From positions 248,001 to 312,000 of the forward strand of contig NZ_NEVN01000013.1 in NCBI RefSeq assembly GCF_002261475.1: DNA of 64,000 bases, in the 5' to 3' direction. The position numbers were made by a program, and so were the translations under genes. The notes beneath the pieces were generated by a model. That model was given only the letters and a program-made list of their open reading frames with translations. It was not told where the DNA came from and searched no databases. Positions 39,440 through 49,697 of this stretch are shown piece after piece; position 1 is the first letter of the stretch, and the number at the start of each line of letters is the position of its first letter. The stretch is from Bordetella genomosp. 5. GTDB lineage: Bacteria > Pseudomonadota > Gammaproteobacteria > Burkholderiales > Burkholderiaceae_B.

Positions 39440-39616
39440 CAGCCTATAAGCGCCAAACTATAAAAAGACGCATTTGTTTTTAGAGCATTTGCGATCTCGC
39501 GCCATAGGGGGAGGGGAAACCGCTTGTTTCCCAGCGGCTTAGGCAATTACGGCATAATAGTTGCCGACCTTTCCCCTCTGTGCGGCGACCTCGCGTGTCG
39601 CCGCGGCTCCTAAATA

Positions 39617-40675
39617 ATGACAATTATCGTTACCGGCGGCGCCGGCTTCATCGGATCGAATTTCGTGCTGGATTGGCTGGCGCAGCATGACGAGCCCGTC
39701 ATTACGCTCGACAAGCTCACTTATGCCGGCAATCCGCGCAACCTGGATTCGCTGCGAGGCGATAGCCGCCACCAGCTGATTCACGGTGATATCGGTGACA
39801 CCGCCCTGGTAACGAAGCTGCTGCAAGAGCACCAGCCGCGCGCCGTGCTCAATTTCGCGGCCGAATCTCACGTCGACCGCTCCATTCACGGGCCCGGCGA
39901 GTTCATTCAAACCAACATCGTCAGCACGTTCCAGTTGCTCGAATGCGTGCGCGCTTATTTCAACGCGCTGCCCGAGTCCGAACGCAACGCCTTCCGCTTT
40001 TTGCACGTGTCCACCGACGAGGTGTACGGCACGCTCGAAGCGGGCGACGCCGCGTTCACCGAACAGCATCAATATCAGCCCAACAGCCCGTATTCGGCGA
40101 GCAAGGCCGCGAGCGATCACCTCGTGCGCGCCTATCACCACACCTACGGCATCCCGGTGCTCACCACCAACTGCTCCAACAACTACGGGCCTTATCATTT
40201 CCCCGAAAAGTTGATCCCGCTGGTGATTCACAACGCACTGGGTGGCAAGCCGCTGCCGATTTATGGCGATGGCCAGCAGATCCGTGACTGGCTCTACGTC
40301 AAGGATCACTGCAGCGCGATCCGCCGCGTGCTCGAGGCCGGCAAGCCGGGCGAGACCTACAACGTCGGCGGCCACAACGAAAAAGCCAACCTCGACGTCG
40401 TGCACACGATCTGTGCGCTGCTCGACGAACTCAGCCCGCGCGCCGACGGCAAGTCGTATCGCGATCAGATCGAGTTCGTGAAAGACCGCCCGGGCCACGA
40501 CCGCCGCTACGCGGTCGACGCGGGCCGGATCGGCGCCGAGCTGGGTTGGAAGCCCGCCGAGACCTTCGACTCGGGCATCCGCAAGACCGTCCAGTGGTAC
40601 CTGGACAACCAGCAATGGGTTCAGGACGTGACATCCGGCGCCTATCGCGACTGGGTATCGAAGCAGTACACCTGA
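39617..40675 (+). CDS. rfbB: dTDP-glucose 4,6-dehydratase
   Basis: A 352-residue extended SDR enzyme, second step of dTDP-L-rhamnose synthesis. NAD-binding motif [13 protein letters not shown] at the N-terminus, the catalytic [10 protein letters not shown] with Thr-Asp-Glu, and [23 protein letters not shown] with the YxxxK pair. [15 protein letters not shown] and [13 protein letters not shown] are also family marks. It is the first gene of the rfb operon; the stretch of 177 bases before it holds its promoter, without a JUMPstart or ops element that I can see. A glycosyltransferase gene follows after four bases. Confidence 0.97.
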   Translation: MTIIVTGGAGFIGSNFVLDWLAQHDEPVITLDKLTYAGNPRNLDSLRGDSRHQLIHGDIGDTALVTKLLQEHQPRAVLNFAAESHVDRSIHGPGEFIQTNIVSTFQLLECVRAYFNALPESERNAFRFLHVSTDEVYGTLEAGDAAFTEQHQYQPNSPYSASKAASDHLVRAYHHTYGIPVLTTNCSNNYGPYHFPEKLIPLVIHNALGGKPLPIYGDGQQIRDWLYVKDHCSAIRRVLEAGKPGETYNVGGHNEKANLDVVHTICALLDELSPRADGKSYRDQIEFVKDRPGHDRRYAVDAGRIGAELGWKPAETFDSGIRKTVQWYLDNQQWVQDVTSGAYRDWVSKQYT

Positions 40676-40679
40676 CAGC

Positions 40680-41603
40680 ATGGCTGACCAAGTCGCTATC
40701 CTGCTCTGCACCTACCAAGGGCAGGCGTTCTTGGCCGACCAACTGGCATCGCTCGGCGCACAAACGCACCAGAACTGGACGCTCTTCATCTCGGATGACG
40801 GATCGCGCGACGGCACGCTCGCGCTGATCGACGACTTCCGCCAGAAGTGGGGCGAATCGAGAGTCCATCTGCTGGCGGGCCCGCGCCAGGGGTTCGTCGC
40901 GAACTTCCTGAGCCTGACCTGTCATCCCGAGGTGCGGGCCGATTACTACGCCTACGCCGACCAGGACGACATCTGGGACGCGGACAAGCTCGAGCGGGCC
41001 CTGGCGTGGCTGCGTACGGTCGACCCGACCCGGCCGGCGCTGTACTGCTCGCGGACCCGCCTGATCGATGGCGTCGGCCAGCCGATCGGCGAGTCGCCGC
41101 AGTTCAACCGCAGCCCGGCCTTCGCCAACGCGCTCGTGCAGAACATCGCCGGCGGCAACACGATGGTGTTCAACAATCCCGCCATGGCGCTCATGCGCAC
41201 CGTCGGTCCGCAAGCCGACGTCGCCGCGCACGACTGGCTGACCTATCAGGTGATCAGCGGCTGTGGCGGCGAGGTGCACTACGATCATCGCCCGTCGCTG
41301 CAATACCGCCAGCACGACGGCAATCTGATCGGCGCCAATCGCAGTTTCAGCGCGCGCCTGTCGCGCGTGCGGCAACTGGCGCAGGGCCGGCTGCGCGACT
41401 GGAACACCCGCAATCTGCGGGCGCTCGAGCCGCTGCACGACCACCTGAGCGAGGACAGCCGCCGCCGGCTGAACCGCTTCTCGCAAGCCCGGCAGGCAAG
41501 TCTGCCGGGCCGAATCTCGGGGCTCTACCGCAGCGGCGTTTATCGCCAGACGACCCTGGGCAACCTCGGTCTGCTCGCCGCGGCCATTTTCAACAAGATC
41601 TAA
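40680..41603 (+). CDS. GT2 family glycosyltransferase, rhamnosyltransferase-like
   Basis: A 307-residue GT-A fold protein. It starts [21 protein letters not shown], with nucleotide-binding SDDGSRDGT and the acidic [14 protein letters not shown], which is typical of rhamnosyltransferases of the RgpB/WbbL kind. The C-terminal part is basic with a short hydrophobic end. Its location between rfbB and rfbD, with gaps of four and two bases, strongly suggests it uses the dTDP-rhamnose made by the operon. The acceptor is unknown. It is likely a peripheral protein on the cytoplasmic face of the inner membrane. Confidence 0.88.
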   Translation: MADQVAILLCTYQGQAFLADQLASLGAQTHQNWTLFISDDGSRDGTLALIDDFRQKWGESRVHLLAGPRQGFVANFLSLTCHPEVRADYYAYADQDDIWDADKLERALAWLRTVDPTRPALYCSRTRLIDGVGQPIGESPQFNRSPAFANALVQNIAGGNTMVFNNPAMALMRTVGPQADVAAHDWLTYQVISGCGGEVHYDHRPSLQYRQHDGNLIGANRSFSARLSRVRQLAQGRLRDWNTRNLRALEPLHDHLSEDSRRRLNRFSQARQASLPGRISGLYRSGVYRQTTLGNLGLLAAAIFNKI

Positions 41604-41605
41604 AA

Positions 41606-42499
41606 ATGAAAGTTCTACTTCTCGGCAAGAATGGACAGGTCGGACGCGAGCTGCAACGCACGCTGCTCCCGCTCGGGCAGCTGGTCGCGATGGACCGCAC
41701 CGAGGCCGATCTGGGCCAGCCCGACACGCTGCGCGCCGTGATCGAGCGGGTCGCGCCGGACGTCATCGTCAATGCGGCCGCCTACACGGCGGTGGACAAG
41801 GCAGAGACCGACGCCGACGCCGCGGGCCGCGTGAATGCCCAGGCCGTGGCCGTGCTGGCCGAGTGCGCGGCGCGCCGCGGCGCCCTGCTGGTGCATTACT
41901 CCACCGACTACGTCTTCGATGGCACGAAAGCCGGCCAATACCTCGAAGACGACGCCACCGGCCCGCAGAGCGTCTACGGCCGCACCAAACTCGAGGGCGA
42001 GCAGGCCATTGCGCAGGCCGGCTGTGCCAACCTCGTGCTGCGCACGAGCTGGGTGTTTTCGTCGCATGGCGGCAACTTCATCAAGACCATGCTGCGCCTG
42101 GCCCGCGAGCGCGACGCGCTGCGCGTGGTGGCCGACCAGCATGGCGCGCCGACCTCGGCCGAGCTGATCGCCGACGTCACCGCGCACGCCATCCTCGCGC
42201 ACGTGCAAGGCCGCCTCGGCTCCGGTGTCTATCACCTGGTGGCCAGCGGCGAAACGACGTGGCACGGCCTGGCGACCTACGCCATCGAGCGTGCCCGCGC
42301 CAACGGCATGCCGCTGGCCCTGCCGCAGGGCGCGGTGGCGCCCATCACCACGGCCGAATACCCTGTTCCTGCCCGGCGTCCCGCCAACTCTCGTCTCGAC
42401 AACACCAAGCTCGCCAGCGGCCTCGGTCTCGCGCTGCCGGCCTGGCAGGTGTATGTCGATCGCCTGATCGATCAACTCACTTCGACGGATACGCCATGA
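41606..42499 (+). CDS. rfbD: dTDP-4-dehydrorhamnose reductase
   Basis: A 297-residue SDR enzyme, the last step of dTDP-L-rhamnose synthesis. NADPH motif [29 protein letters not shown], the catalytic STDYVFDG and YGRTKLEGE with Tyr and Lys, and [32 protein letters not shown] near the C-terminus is also diagnostic. I chose the ATG at 41606, two bases after the previous stop. Its stop overlaps the rfbA start by four bases (ATGA). Confidence 0.96.
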   Translation: MKVLLLGKNGQVGRELQRTLLPLGQLVAMDRTEADLGQPDTLRAVIERVAPDVIVNAAAYTAVDKAETDADAAGRVNAQAVAVLAECAARRGALLVHYSTDYVFDGTKAGQYLEDDATGPQSVYGRTKLEGEQAIAQAGCANLVLRTSWVFSSHGGNFIKTMLRLARERDALRVVADQHGAPTSAELIADVTAHAILAHVQGRLGSGVYHLVASGETTWHGLATYAIERARANGMPLALPQGAVAPITTAEYPVPARRPANSRLDNTKLASGLGLALPAWQVYVDRLIDQLTSTDTP

Positions 42500-43377
42500 A
42501 ACGTAAAGGCATTATTTTGGCCGGAGGTTCCGGCACCCGACTGCACCCCGCGACGCTCGCGCTGAGCAAGCAGCTGCTGCCGGTCTTCGACAAGCCGATG
42601 ATCTACTACCCCCTGACCACGCTGATGCTGGCGGGTATCCGGGACATCCTGATCATCTCGACGCCGCAAGACACGCCGCGCTTCGAACAGCTGCTGGGCG
42701 ACGGCTCGCGCTGGGGCCTGAATCTGCAATACGAAGTGCAGGCCTCGCCCGACGGTCTGGCGCAGGCCTTCATCATCGGCGAGAAGTTCCTCGATGGCGC
42801 GCCGAGCGCGCTGGTGCTGGGCGACAATATTTTCTACGGCCACGACTTCCATCTGCTGCTGGCGCGCGCGTCCGCGCGTCCCGATGGCGCGAGCATCTTC
42901 GCCTATCACGTGCACGATCCCGAGCGCTACGGCGTGGCGGAGTTCGATGACAACGGCCAGGTGCTGTCGCTCGAAGAAAAGCCCAAGCAGCCGAAGTCCA
43001 GCTACGCGGTGACTGGCCTGTATTTCTATGATTCGCAGGTGGTCGACATCGCCAAGCAGGTGAAGCCCTCGGCACGCGGCGAACTCGAAATCACCGACGT
43101 CAACCGCGCCTATCTCGAACAGAAGCAGCTGGCGGTCGAGATCATGGGCCGCGGCTACGCCTGGCTCGATACCGGCACGCACGAGTCGCTGCTCGAGGCC
43201 GGCCAGTTCATCGCCACGATCGAGAGCCGCCAGGGCCTGAAGGTGGCGTGCCCCGAAGAGATCGCCTTCCGCCAGGGCTGGATTTCGCCCGAACAACTCG
43301 AGGCACTCGCCGAGCCGCTGTCCAAGAACGGCTATGGCCAGTATCTCAAACGTGTGCTCAAAGAAAAGGTCTATTGA
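42496..43377 (+). CDS. rfbA: glucose-1-phosphate thymidylyltransferase
   Basis: A 293-residue nucleotidyltransferase, the first step of dTDP-L-rhamnose synthesis. It has the full signature [20 protein letters not shown], followed by [24 protein letters not shown], the VEFDDNG-like region and [37 protein letters not shown] is typical of RmlA. Length matches family. Its start overlaps rfbD by four bases and its stop TGA overlaps the next ATG by one base, so the genes are coupled. Confidence 0.97.
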   Translation: MKRKGIILAGGSGTRLHPATLALSKQLLPVFDKPMIYYPLTTLMLAGIRDILIISTPQDTPRFEQLLGDGSRWGLNLQYEVQASPDGLAQAFIIGEKFLDGAPSALVLGDNIFYGHDFHLLLARASARPDGASIFAYHVHDPERYGVAEFDDNGQVLSLEEKPKQPKSSYAVTGLYFYDSQVVDIAKQVKPSARGELEITDVNRAYLEQKQLAVEIMGRGYAWLDTGTHESLLEAGQFIATIESRQGLKVACPEEIAFRQGWISPEQLEALAEPLSKNGYGQYLKRVLKEKVY

Positions 43378-43922
43378 TGCAAGCCATCCGACAACAGATT
43401 CCGGACGTGGTGCTGTTCGAGCCCAAGGTGTTCGGCGACGACCGCGGGTTTTTCTTCGAGAGCTTCAATCAGCAGCAATTTGAATCCCTGACCGGCCTGA
43501 AGACCCAGTTCGTCCAGGACAACCACTCGCGCTCCGCGCACGGCGTGCTGCGCGGCCTGCACTATCAAATGCAGCAGCCGCAGGGCAAGCTGGTGCGCGT
43601 CACGTCGGGCGAGGTGTTCGACGTGGCCGTCGACCTGCGCCGCTCGTCGCCCACGTTCGGTCAGTGGGTCGGCGTGCACCTGTCCGCACAGAACAAGCGT
43701 CAGCTGTGGGTGCCGGAAGGCTTCGCGCACGGTTTCGTGGTGCTGTCGGAGTCGGCGGAGTTTCTGTACAAGACCACGAACTACTACGCGCCGCAGCATG
43801 AGCGCAGCATTCTGTGGAACGATCCGGATCTGGCCATCGAATGGCCGATCAGCACGGACCCGATCCTGTCCGCCAAGGACCAGCAGGGCGTGCTGCTGAA
43901 AGACGCCGACACCTACGCCTGA
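43377..43922 (+). CDS. rfbC: dTDP-4-dehydrorhamnose 3,5-epimerase
   Basis: A 181-residue cupin-fold epimerase. Landmarks: DDRGFFFESFNQQQFE, the catalytic His and Lys region DNHSRSAHGVLRGLHYQ and GKLVRVTSGEVFDVAVDLRRSSPTFG, and VPEGFAHGFVVLS with the second conserved His. This completes rfbBDAC in one operon, with a glycosyltransferase gene inserted after rfbB. A terminator-like hairpin follows within 45 bases, and the TolC gene converges on it. Confidence 0.97.
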   Translation: MQAIRQQIPDVVLFEPKVFGDDRGFFFESFNQQQFESLTGLKTQFVQDNHSRSAHGVLRGLHYQMQQPQGKLVRVTSGEVFDVAVDLRRSSPTFGQWVGVHLSAQNKRQLWVPEGFAHGFVVLSESAEFLYKTTNYYAPQHERSILWNDPDLAIEWPISTDPILSAKDQQGVLLKDADTYA

Positions 43923-43932
43923 TGGCGAGGCC

Positions 43933-43969
43933 GCGGGCCGGGCGAATCAAGGTTCGACGGCCCGCTTTC
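43933..43969 (+). terminator. terminator after the rfb operon
   Basis: GCGGGCC at 43933-43939 pairs with GGCCCGC at 43959-43965, followed by TTTCT. The loop is about 19 bases. It lies in the 96-base gap between the convergent rfb and secretion operons. Confidence 0.55.
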
Positions 43970-44018
43970 TGTGTCTGACTACAGAAGCAGGTGGCACGCG
44001 GGCGCGGCCTGCCTGCGC

Positions 44019-45491
44019 TCAGCGCGCGACGGCGAGATCCGCCACGGCCGTGCTGAAGTAGGTCTTGCTGACGTCGTCGATCTCGGTCGCATCGAGATTG
44101 CCGGCCGCACTGGCCAGCGCCAGCCGCGCCTGGATGAATTGCAGACGCGATTTGCTCAGATCGAGCCGCGCCTGATAGAGCTGGTCCTGGGCATCCAGGA
44201 TATCGACGATCGTGCGGGTGCCTGCCTGGAAGCCCTTCTGCACGGCCTTCAGCGCCTCGGCGCTGGACGTGGCCGCTACCTCGAGGGCCGCGACGCGCTC
44301 GGCGCCACTCACCACCCCTTGATACTGCCGGGTCACCTCGACGGCGATCCGCTCGCGCGTGGCGGCCAGCTCCTGGCCGGCGCGATCGCGATTGAAGCGC
44401 GCCTGATCCACCTGGGCGCTCGTCATGCCGCCCGAGAAGATCGGCACGTTGATCTGCACCCCGACCGACGTGGTCGTGCTGTCCTGATCGCGGGTCGACA
44501 GCGTTTCCGCCGAGACCTTGCGCCGGGACGCGATGGCGTCCACGGTGGGCAGGTGACCGCCGAACGCACGATCGATTTCCTGATCGGAGATCTTGTAGGC
44601 CTGCAGGCCCGAGCGGATTTCGGCGTTGTCCTGCATCGCCCGGCCCATCCACTGCTCGAGGTCGCGCGCGGCCGTGCGGCGCGCGTCGAACGGATCGATG
44701 TTGGTCAGTTGCTGCGGCGGACGGCCGATCATTTCCTGGAGCTCGCGCGACGCGACGATCAGGGCGTCCTGCGCCTGGATCAGATCGGCGCGCGCCAGGT
44801 CGCGGCGCGACTGGGCCTCGCGCACGTCGGTGACGGTGCCTTCGCCCAGATCGAATCGGCGCTTCGCCACGGTGATCTGCTGCTCGTTGGCCTTGAGCTT
44901 GCCGTCCAGCAGCTTCACGTTTTCGTACGACAGCAGCGCCTGCAGATAGCGATTGAACAGGCGCACCGCCGTGTCCTGCGCCTTGGTGTCGAACACGGCC
45001 AGCCCGTAGTCGGCGCGTGAATGGCCCTGGCGGTACTCCGCGAAACGCCCCCAGTTGAAGACGGTTTGCGTCACGCGGATCTCATTGGTGCGCGACATGT
45101 AATCGAGATCGGTGCGGGCCACGCCACCGAACTCGTCGGGTTCTTCGATATCGCCGCGGATCTTGTTGCGGCCGATCGCCCCGCTCACCTGCGGCAGCAG
45201 CTGAGCCCGGCCCATGGCGCGGTTGGTCTGGCTCGCATCGCGCTCGCTCTCCGCCGCCTGGTAGGTGGGATCGTTCTCCAGCGTCAGCCGCCATGCCTGC
45301 GACAGCGTGAGCGGCGCGTTGGCGGGGATACTGGCCGCCGGTGCGGCGGCCTTCGTCGCGGGCGCCGAACGGGCGGGTGCCACGACGGCTGGGGCCGCCC
45401 CGACGGGGGCCGCCCCGGCGGGCGCCGTCTGCGCCGCGACGCCGGTGGCCACGGCCCACAGCAATCCCGCGGTGGTGAGCAAGGCGCGCAT
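44019..45491 (-). CDS. TolC-family outer-membrane protein of type I secretion
   Basis: A 490-residue exported protein. The first 20 residues are a signal peptide (MRALLTTAGLLWAVATGVAA), followed by an Ala/Pro-rich stretch to about residue 60. The mature part shows the duplicated TolC structure with long helices: LTLSQAWRLTLENDPTYQAAESERDAS near the N-terminus and VPIFSGGMTSAQVDQARF in the middle. ALEVAATSSAEALKAVQKGFQAGTRTIVDILDAQ is the typical C-terminal helix-strand. It would be the outer-membrane exit of the secretion system. Its ATG directly follows the HlyD stop (TAAATG). Confidence 0.92.
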   Translation of the reverse strand: MRALLTTAGLLWAVATGVAAQTAPAGAAPVGAAPAVVAPARSAPATKAAAPAASIPANAPLTLSQAWRLTLENDPTYQAAESERDASQTNRAMGRAQLLPQVSGAIGRNKIRGDIEEPDEFGGVARTDLDYMSRTNEIRVTQTVFNWGRFAEYRQGHSRADYGLAVFDTKAQDTAVRLFNRYLQALLSYENVKLLDGKLKANEQQITVAKRRFDLGEGTVTDVREAQSRRDLARADLIQAQDALIVASRELQEMIGRPPQQLTNIDPFDARRTAARDLEQWMGRAMQDNAEIRSGLQAYKISDQEIDRAFGGHLPTVDAIASRRKVSAETLSTRDQDSTTTSVGVQINVPIFSGGMTSAQVDQARFNRDRAGQELAATRERIAVEVTRQYQGVVSGAERVAALEVAATSSAEALKAVQKGFQAGTRTIVDILDAQDQLYQARLDLSKSRLQFIQARLALASAAGNLDATEIDDVSKTYFSTAVADLAVAR

Positions 45492-46832
45492 TTATTGCTC
45501 CTTGAAAGAGCGGTCGACGCGTTCGAGCAGCGGCTTGAGCAGATAGTTGAGCATGGTGCGCTCGCCGGTGCGGATCATCACCGATGCCGGCATGCCGGGG
45601 CGAATCGTGTTCTGGCCGAGCAGCTCCACGCCTTCCGGCGTCACTTCGACCTGAGCCAGGTAGTAGGGGACTTCGCCCTTGGGATCCGTCAGGCGGTCGG
45701 CCGAGACGGTCAGCACCTTGCCCGGAATATTCGGCGTGCGCGCGTGGTTGAAGGCCGGGAACGTGATCTCCACATCGAGACCGGTCTCGACACGATCGAT
45801 CGATTGCACCGGCACCTGGGCCTGCACCAGATAAGGCGCATCGTTCGGCACCACTTCCATCAGCGTCGCCCCCGGCGCCACCACGCCACCCACCGTATGA
45901 ATCTGCAGATTCATGATGGTGCCGTCGATCGGCGAGCGGATATCCGTTTCCTGCACGCTGTAATCGAGCGCCGACAGCCGGTCACCCAGCGCCGTCACTT
46001 CTTTCTGGATATCGCTGAGCTGCGACTGCACCTCTTTTTGATAGTCCTGCGTGCGCTGCAGGATGCGCAGCTTCAGCTCGGAGACCTGGTTGCGCGTGCG
46101 GCCGGCGTCGACGATATCGGTGGACAGGGCGGCCTGCAGCTGGGCGGCGTCGCGCTCCAGCTCGAACATGCGATTGCGCGGCAGATACCCTTCGCGCGCG
46201 AGATCGCGCACGCCGGCCAGCTCGCGGCCGATGTAGGCGATCTGCTGGCGGCGGTTGCGCTGCACCTCTTCGAGGCCACGCAGCTGCTGTTCCGCGCCAC
46301 GCTGATTCTCTTTCAGGATGCCGATCTCGCCTTCGAGCGCGCGCGTGCGCGTCTCGTAAAGACTCTGCTGCGCCCGCGTGGCCGTGATGTAGCGCGGATC
46401 GTCCTTGAAGCGCTCCACGAAGGCCGGATCCTGGACGATCTTGCCGGTGCCGTCGCGCTCCGCCAGCAGGCGCGCCTGCACGGCCTTGGCCACGATGTAC
46501 TGCGAGCTCACGACGCCCTGCTCCGCACGCGCACGCGTGGGATTGAGATGCACCAGGACCTGACCCGCGTGCACCTTGTCGCCTTCGCGCACCAGGATCT
46601 CTTCGATGGTGCCGCCTTCCAGATGCTGGATGGCCTTGCGGTTGCCGGCGACCTGCACGTAGGCATTCGCCGTCACACCGGCGTCCAGCGGCGCGAAAGC
46701 CGCCCACAGCGCGAATCCGCCGAACCCGACGAGCAGCACCACGAGGCCCCAGCGCATCGGCGCGTGGGCATTCGTATCGACCTCCGCCGGTACGTCGGCG
46801 CCCTTATTGGCGATTTGCTTCTTGAACCACAT
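45492..46832 (-). CDS. HlyD-family type I secretion adaptor
   Basis: A 446-residue membrane fusion protein. A cytoplasmic start with Ala/Asp-rich residues leads to one helix at about residues 28-46 (RWGLVVLLVGFGGFALWAAF), then a half-lipoyl domain GNRKAIQHLEGGTIEEILVREGDKVHAGQVLVHL. A long coiled-coil region follows (about 90-280), and a beta-barrel with DIRSPIDGTIMNLQIHTVGGVV and MPASVMIRTGERTMLNYLLKPL ending. This adaptor joins the inner-membrane exporter to TolC. It lies in an operon after the ABC exporter gene (gap 15 bases). Confidence 0.94.
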   Translation of the reverse strand: MWFKKQIANKGADVPAEVDTNAHAPMRWGLVVLLVGFGGFALWAAFAPLDAGVTANAYVQVAGNRKAIQHLEGGTIEEILVREGDKVHAGQVLVHLNPTRARAEQGVVSSQYIVAKAVQARLLAERDGTGKIVQDPAFVERFKDDPRYITATRAQQSLYETRTRALEGEIGILKENQRGAEQQLRGLEEVQRNRRQQIAYIGRELAGVRDLAREGYLPRNRMFELERDAAQLQAALSTDIVDAGRTRNQVSELKLRILQRTQDYQKEVQSQLSDIQKEVTALGDRLSALDYSVQETDIRSPIDGTIMNLQIHTVGGVVAPGATLMEVVPNDAPYLVQAQVPVQSIDRVETGLDVEITFPAFNHARTPNIPGKVLTVSADRLTDPKGEVPYYLAQVEVTPEGVELLGQNTIRPGMPASVMIRTGERTMLNYLLKPLLERVDRSFKEQ

Positions 46833-46847
46833 TGTTCTCGAGACCCG

Positions 46848-48590
46848 TTAAAGACTGGCGGCCGGGGCGGCGAGCGGCGCGCCTTGCTGAGCACTGAGCT
46901 GCTGCGCCTGCGTCCGCTGCTTGCGCAGCGTGTCCAGCACGGTTTCCCGCGCGCCGTACATCACCATCACGCCATCGCGTACGACCATCAATTTGTCGAC
47001 CGCGTTCAAGATATTCATGCGGTGCGTGACCAGCAGCACCGTGGCGCCCAGCTGCTTGAGCTGACGCACCGAGTTGACCAGGGCGGCCTCGCCCTGATCG
47101 TCCAGATTGGAGTTGGGCTCGTCCAGCACGATCAGCGCGGGATCGCCGTAGACCGCGCGCGCCAGCGCCACGCGCTGACGCTGGCCGCCCGACAGCGAGG
47201 CGCCGTCCATGCCCAGGCGCGTGTCGTAGCCGTTGGGCAGGCGCAGGATCATGTCGTGCACGCCGGCCAGCTGGGCCGCCTTGATGACCTTGGCCGAGTC
47301 CGGCTCGCCGAAGCGGGCGATGTTCTCGGCGATCGTGCCTTCGAACAGCTCGATGTCCTGCGGCAGATAACCGATATGCGGACCGAGCTCGTCCTTGTTC
47401 CAGAGATACACGTCGGCGCCATCCAGGCGCACGTTGCCGGCCTGGGCGGGCCAGACGCCGACCACCAGACGGGCCAGGGTCGACTTGCCGGATGCCGAGG
47501 GGCCGATCACGCCGACCACTTCGCCCGGCTCGATCTTGAAGCTCAGGCCCTTGAGAATGGCCTGCTTGGCGCCCGGCGCCGTGGCGAACACGTTGTCGAA
47601 CGACAGCTGGCCACGCGGACGCGGCAGCGACAGCGTGTTGCCGCGCGGCGGCGCTTCCTTGAGGATCTCGTCCAGACGGGCGTAGGCCGCGCGGGTCGAC
47701 ACGAGCTGCTTCCAGGTGCCGATGGCCTGCTCGACCGGCCCGAGCGCCTTGCCCAGCAGAATCGAGCACGCGATCATCATGCCCGGCGAGATCTGGCCTT
47801 CGATCACCAGCAGCGCGCCGGCGCCCAGGATCGCGGACTGCAGAAACACGCGCACGAAACGGCTGACGGTGCTGATACGGGCGGCGCTATCGGACGCCTG
47901 GGTCTGCAGCTTCAGCACGCGCTGATGCTGCTTGCGCCAGCGTTCGCGCAGGCCGGGCAGCATGCCCATCGCCTCGATCACTTCGGCGTTGCGCAGGTGG
48001 TTGTTGGCGAACGCGGCGGCCTGCAAGGCCGACACGTTGGCATCGCCCAGCGGCTTGTCGGTGGCGAGCTTGTTGAGGTAGGCCAGGCCGAACAGAATGA
48101 TCGAGCCGCCCAGCGTGATGAAGCCCAGCAGCGGGTGCACCATGAACGCGACCGCCATATAGATGGGCGTCCAGGGCGCATCGAAAAAGGCGAACAGCGC
48201 GCTGCCGGTGAGGAATTGCCGCAGGTTGGTGAGATCGTGCGTGGCCTGGGCCGGGTTGCCCCCGGCGCGGCGCAGATTGCGCTCGAACGAGGCCGTGAAG
48301 ACGCGATTGCTCAGCATCTCGTCGAACTTGTTGCCCACGCGGATCAACACCGACGAGCGCGCGAATTCGAGCAGCGCCGACAGCAGGAACAGACCGGCCA
48401 CCAGGACGGTCAGCATGAGCAGGGTCGTTTCGTTGCGGCTCGCCAGCACCCGGTCGTACACCTGCAGCATGTACAGCGACGGTGTGAGCGCAAGAATATT
48501 GATCACACAGCTGAACGCGGCCAGACCGTAGAACGTCTTGCGAAAGCGGTACAGGGCCTCGCCCAACTCAGTGCGACGGGAAGGCTTCAT
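46848..48590 (-). CDS. type I secretion ABC exporter (PrtD-like)
   Basis: A 580-residue half-transporter with a membrane domain of about six helices (residues 20-300) and a C-terminal ATPase. Walker A is GPSASGKST (363-371), the signature LSGGQRQRVALARA, Walker B LIVLDEPNSNLD, and switch His in LLVTHRMN. Unlike HlyB, there is no N-terminal peptidase-like domain, which fits the PrtD/RsaD type that exports proteases and S-layer proteins with RTX repeats. It is the first gene of the operon exporter-HlyD-TolC. The neighbouring RTX protein is the likely substrate. Confidence 0.94.
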   Translation of the reverse strand: MKPSRRTELGEALYRFRKTFYGLAAFSCVINILALTPSLYMLQVYDRVLASRNETTLLMLTVLVAGLFLLSALLEFARSSVLIRVGNKFDEMLSNRVFTASFERNLRRAGGNPAQATHDLTNLRQFLTGSALFAFFDAPWTPIYMAVAFMVHPLLGFITLGGSIILFGLAYLNKLATDKPLGDANVSALQAAAFANNHLRNAEVIEAMGMLPGLRERWRKQHQRVLKLQTQASDSAARISTVSRFVRVFLQSAILGAGALLVIEGQISPGMMIACSILLGKALGPVEQAIGTWKQLVSTRAAYARLDEILKEAPPRGNTLSLPRPRGQLSFDNVFATAPGAKQAILKGLSFKIEPGEVVGVIGPSASGKSTLARLVVGVWPAQAGNVRLDGADVYLWNKDELGPHIGYLPQDIELFEGTIAENIARFGEPDSAKVIKAAQLAGVHDMILRLPNGYDTRLGMDGASLSGGQRQRVALARAVYGDPALIVLDEPNSNLDDQGEAALVNSVRQLKQLGATVLLVTHRMNILNAVDKLMVVRDGVMVMYGARETVLDTLRKQRTQAQQLSAQQGAPLAAPAASL

Positions 48591-48800
48591 GGAAAAACCT
48601 ATGGGAGTGGCCGGAAAACCAGCCTGAAATATGCGAACCGAAGTCGGTCATCAGCAGCCCGGGAAGCCCTGCAAAAAGGCAGTGTCCGCCTCATTGCAGC
48701 GGCGCTGGCCGCGATTCAGAAAAGCTGCCAATGGTAACACGCACACCTGACAACAAGCCCAGGGTCACCCCGGGGAACGGGCCCCGCAAACAGGGTGTGT

Positions 48801-48829
48801 ACCGGAGGCCACACGGCCGGGCCTCCGGT
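48801..48829 (-). terminator. hairpin after sapC
   Basis: ACCGGAGGCC pairs perfectly with GGCCTCCGGT around a nine-base loop, just after the sapC stop on the minus strand. No T-run follows. It separates sapC from the secretion operon. Confidence 0.5.
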
Positions 48830-48836
48830 CCGGACA

Positions 48837-49628
48837 TCAGCTGTGGCCGAACGGGAACACCCCGTCGTCATTCAGGAAATCGAGATTGATGTCGCCGTAC
48901 TGGTCGGTGGCCAGCGCTGCCTTGCCGGCGGCCGAGCGGGCCCGCGCGCGGATGCCGAGCTGCTCGAGCTGCTGCATCGACAGCAGCTGGCAATACGCCA
49001 GCGGCATGGCGTGCGACTGCATCAGGGCGCCGAGCACATCGCCCGACTGCTGCTTGAGCTTGGCCTCGTCGACGCGGAACAGGCCCTCGATCCGGTTGGT
49101 GCCGCTGGCGAGTTCGAGGTTGATCTCCCAGGGCTGGATCAGGCCATGCTTTTCCAGCACGTCGCAGGCGAAATTGGTCTGCCGGCGGTTCAGCGTCACG
49201 GCCTCGTGAAACGACAGCATGCCCGCCACCTTGGTGGCCGGCTCGCCGTTGTCTTCGAAGAAGCGTTCGCCGCCCTCGTCGCTCAGCTGGCCGCTCTCGA
49301 CATCGAAGCACAGCACCTCGCGGCCGTCGTCCGTGCGGCCCAGCGCGAACGGGTAGCCGCGGTACACGGAGGGGATGTAGCGGCCGGTCCAGCGGCCGTC
49401 GTCGGACACGAACAGGTTGGTGTTCGCCACCAGGCCCTGCACGCCCACCAGCCCGAAGCCGCCTTCCGGACGGCGCGCGAAGGCGAGCGGCATCTCGAGC
49501 AGCACCTTGTGCGCCTCGCGGGCCACGACCGGCACCAATGCGTCCGTGCCGGCAAACTTGTACGAGGTCTTGAGGAGCCAGCGAGCGTCTTTGTGCTGCG
49601 AGGGCGAAAGGGCAACGAACTTGGGCAT
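48837..49628 (-). CDS. SapC family protein
   Basis: A 263-residue protein of the SapC family, whose name comes from a Campylobacter surface-layer locus. Landmarks: PKFVALSPSQHKDARWL, PVVAREAHKVLLEMPLAFAR, VGVQGLVANTNLFVSDDGRWTGRYIPSVYRGYPF, and LFRVDEAKLKQQSGDVLGALMQ. Its biochemical role is unknown. No signal peptide is seen, so it is likely cytoplasmic. I chose the ATG at 49628; the frame upstream is not conserved. It lies between the RTX S-layer gene and the type I secretion operon, which supports a role in S-layer secretion or assembly. Confidence 0.85.
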   Translation of the reverse strand: MPKFVALSPSQHKDARWLLKTSYKFAGTDALVPVVAREAHKVLLEMPLAFARRPEGGFGLVGVQGLVANTNLFVSDDGRWTGRYIPSVYRGYPFALGRTDDGREVLCFDVESGQLSDEGGERFFEDNGEPATKVAGMLSFHEAVTLNRRQTNFACDVLEKHGLIQPWEINLELASGTNRIEGLFRVDEAKLKQQSGDVLGALMQSHAMPLAYCQLLSMQQLEQLGIRARARSAAGKAALATDQYGDINLDFLNDDGVFPFGHS

Positions 49629-49678
49629 GGGCGAAGGAGACAGTTGAGATACGAAAACGCGCGTGGCGGCGTCGGACG

Positions 49679-49697
49679 CTGACGAGGGATTCGTCAG
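49679..49697. promoter_or_regulatory. palindrome at the expected sapC transcription start
   Basis: CTGACGA and TCGTCAG are perfect 7-base arms around GGGAT. The palindrome lies just downstream of a candidate -10 box (TATATC at 49710-49705) and 50 bases before the sapC start codon, where a repressor would act. Confidence 0.4.

Noticed and set aside
39440-39616. JUMPstart/ops element before the rfb operon
   Set aside because: No GGCGGTAG-like ops sequence is found in the leader.
45021-48737. A 1238-codon open frame opposite the HlyD and exporter genes
   Set aside because: No domain or signal is visible and the composition is His/Arg-rich, as for an antisense shadow of the secretion operon.
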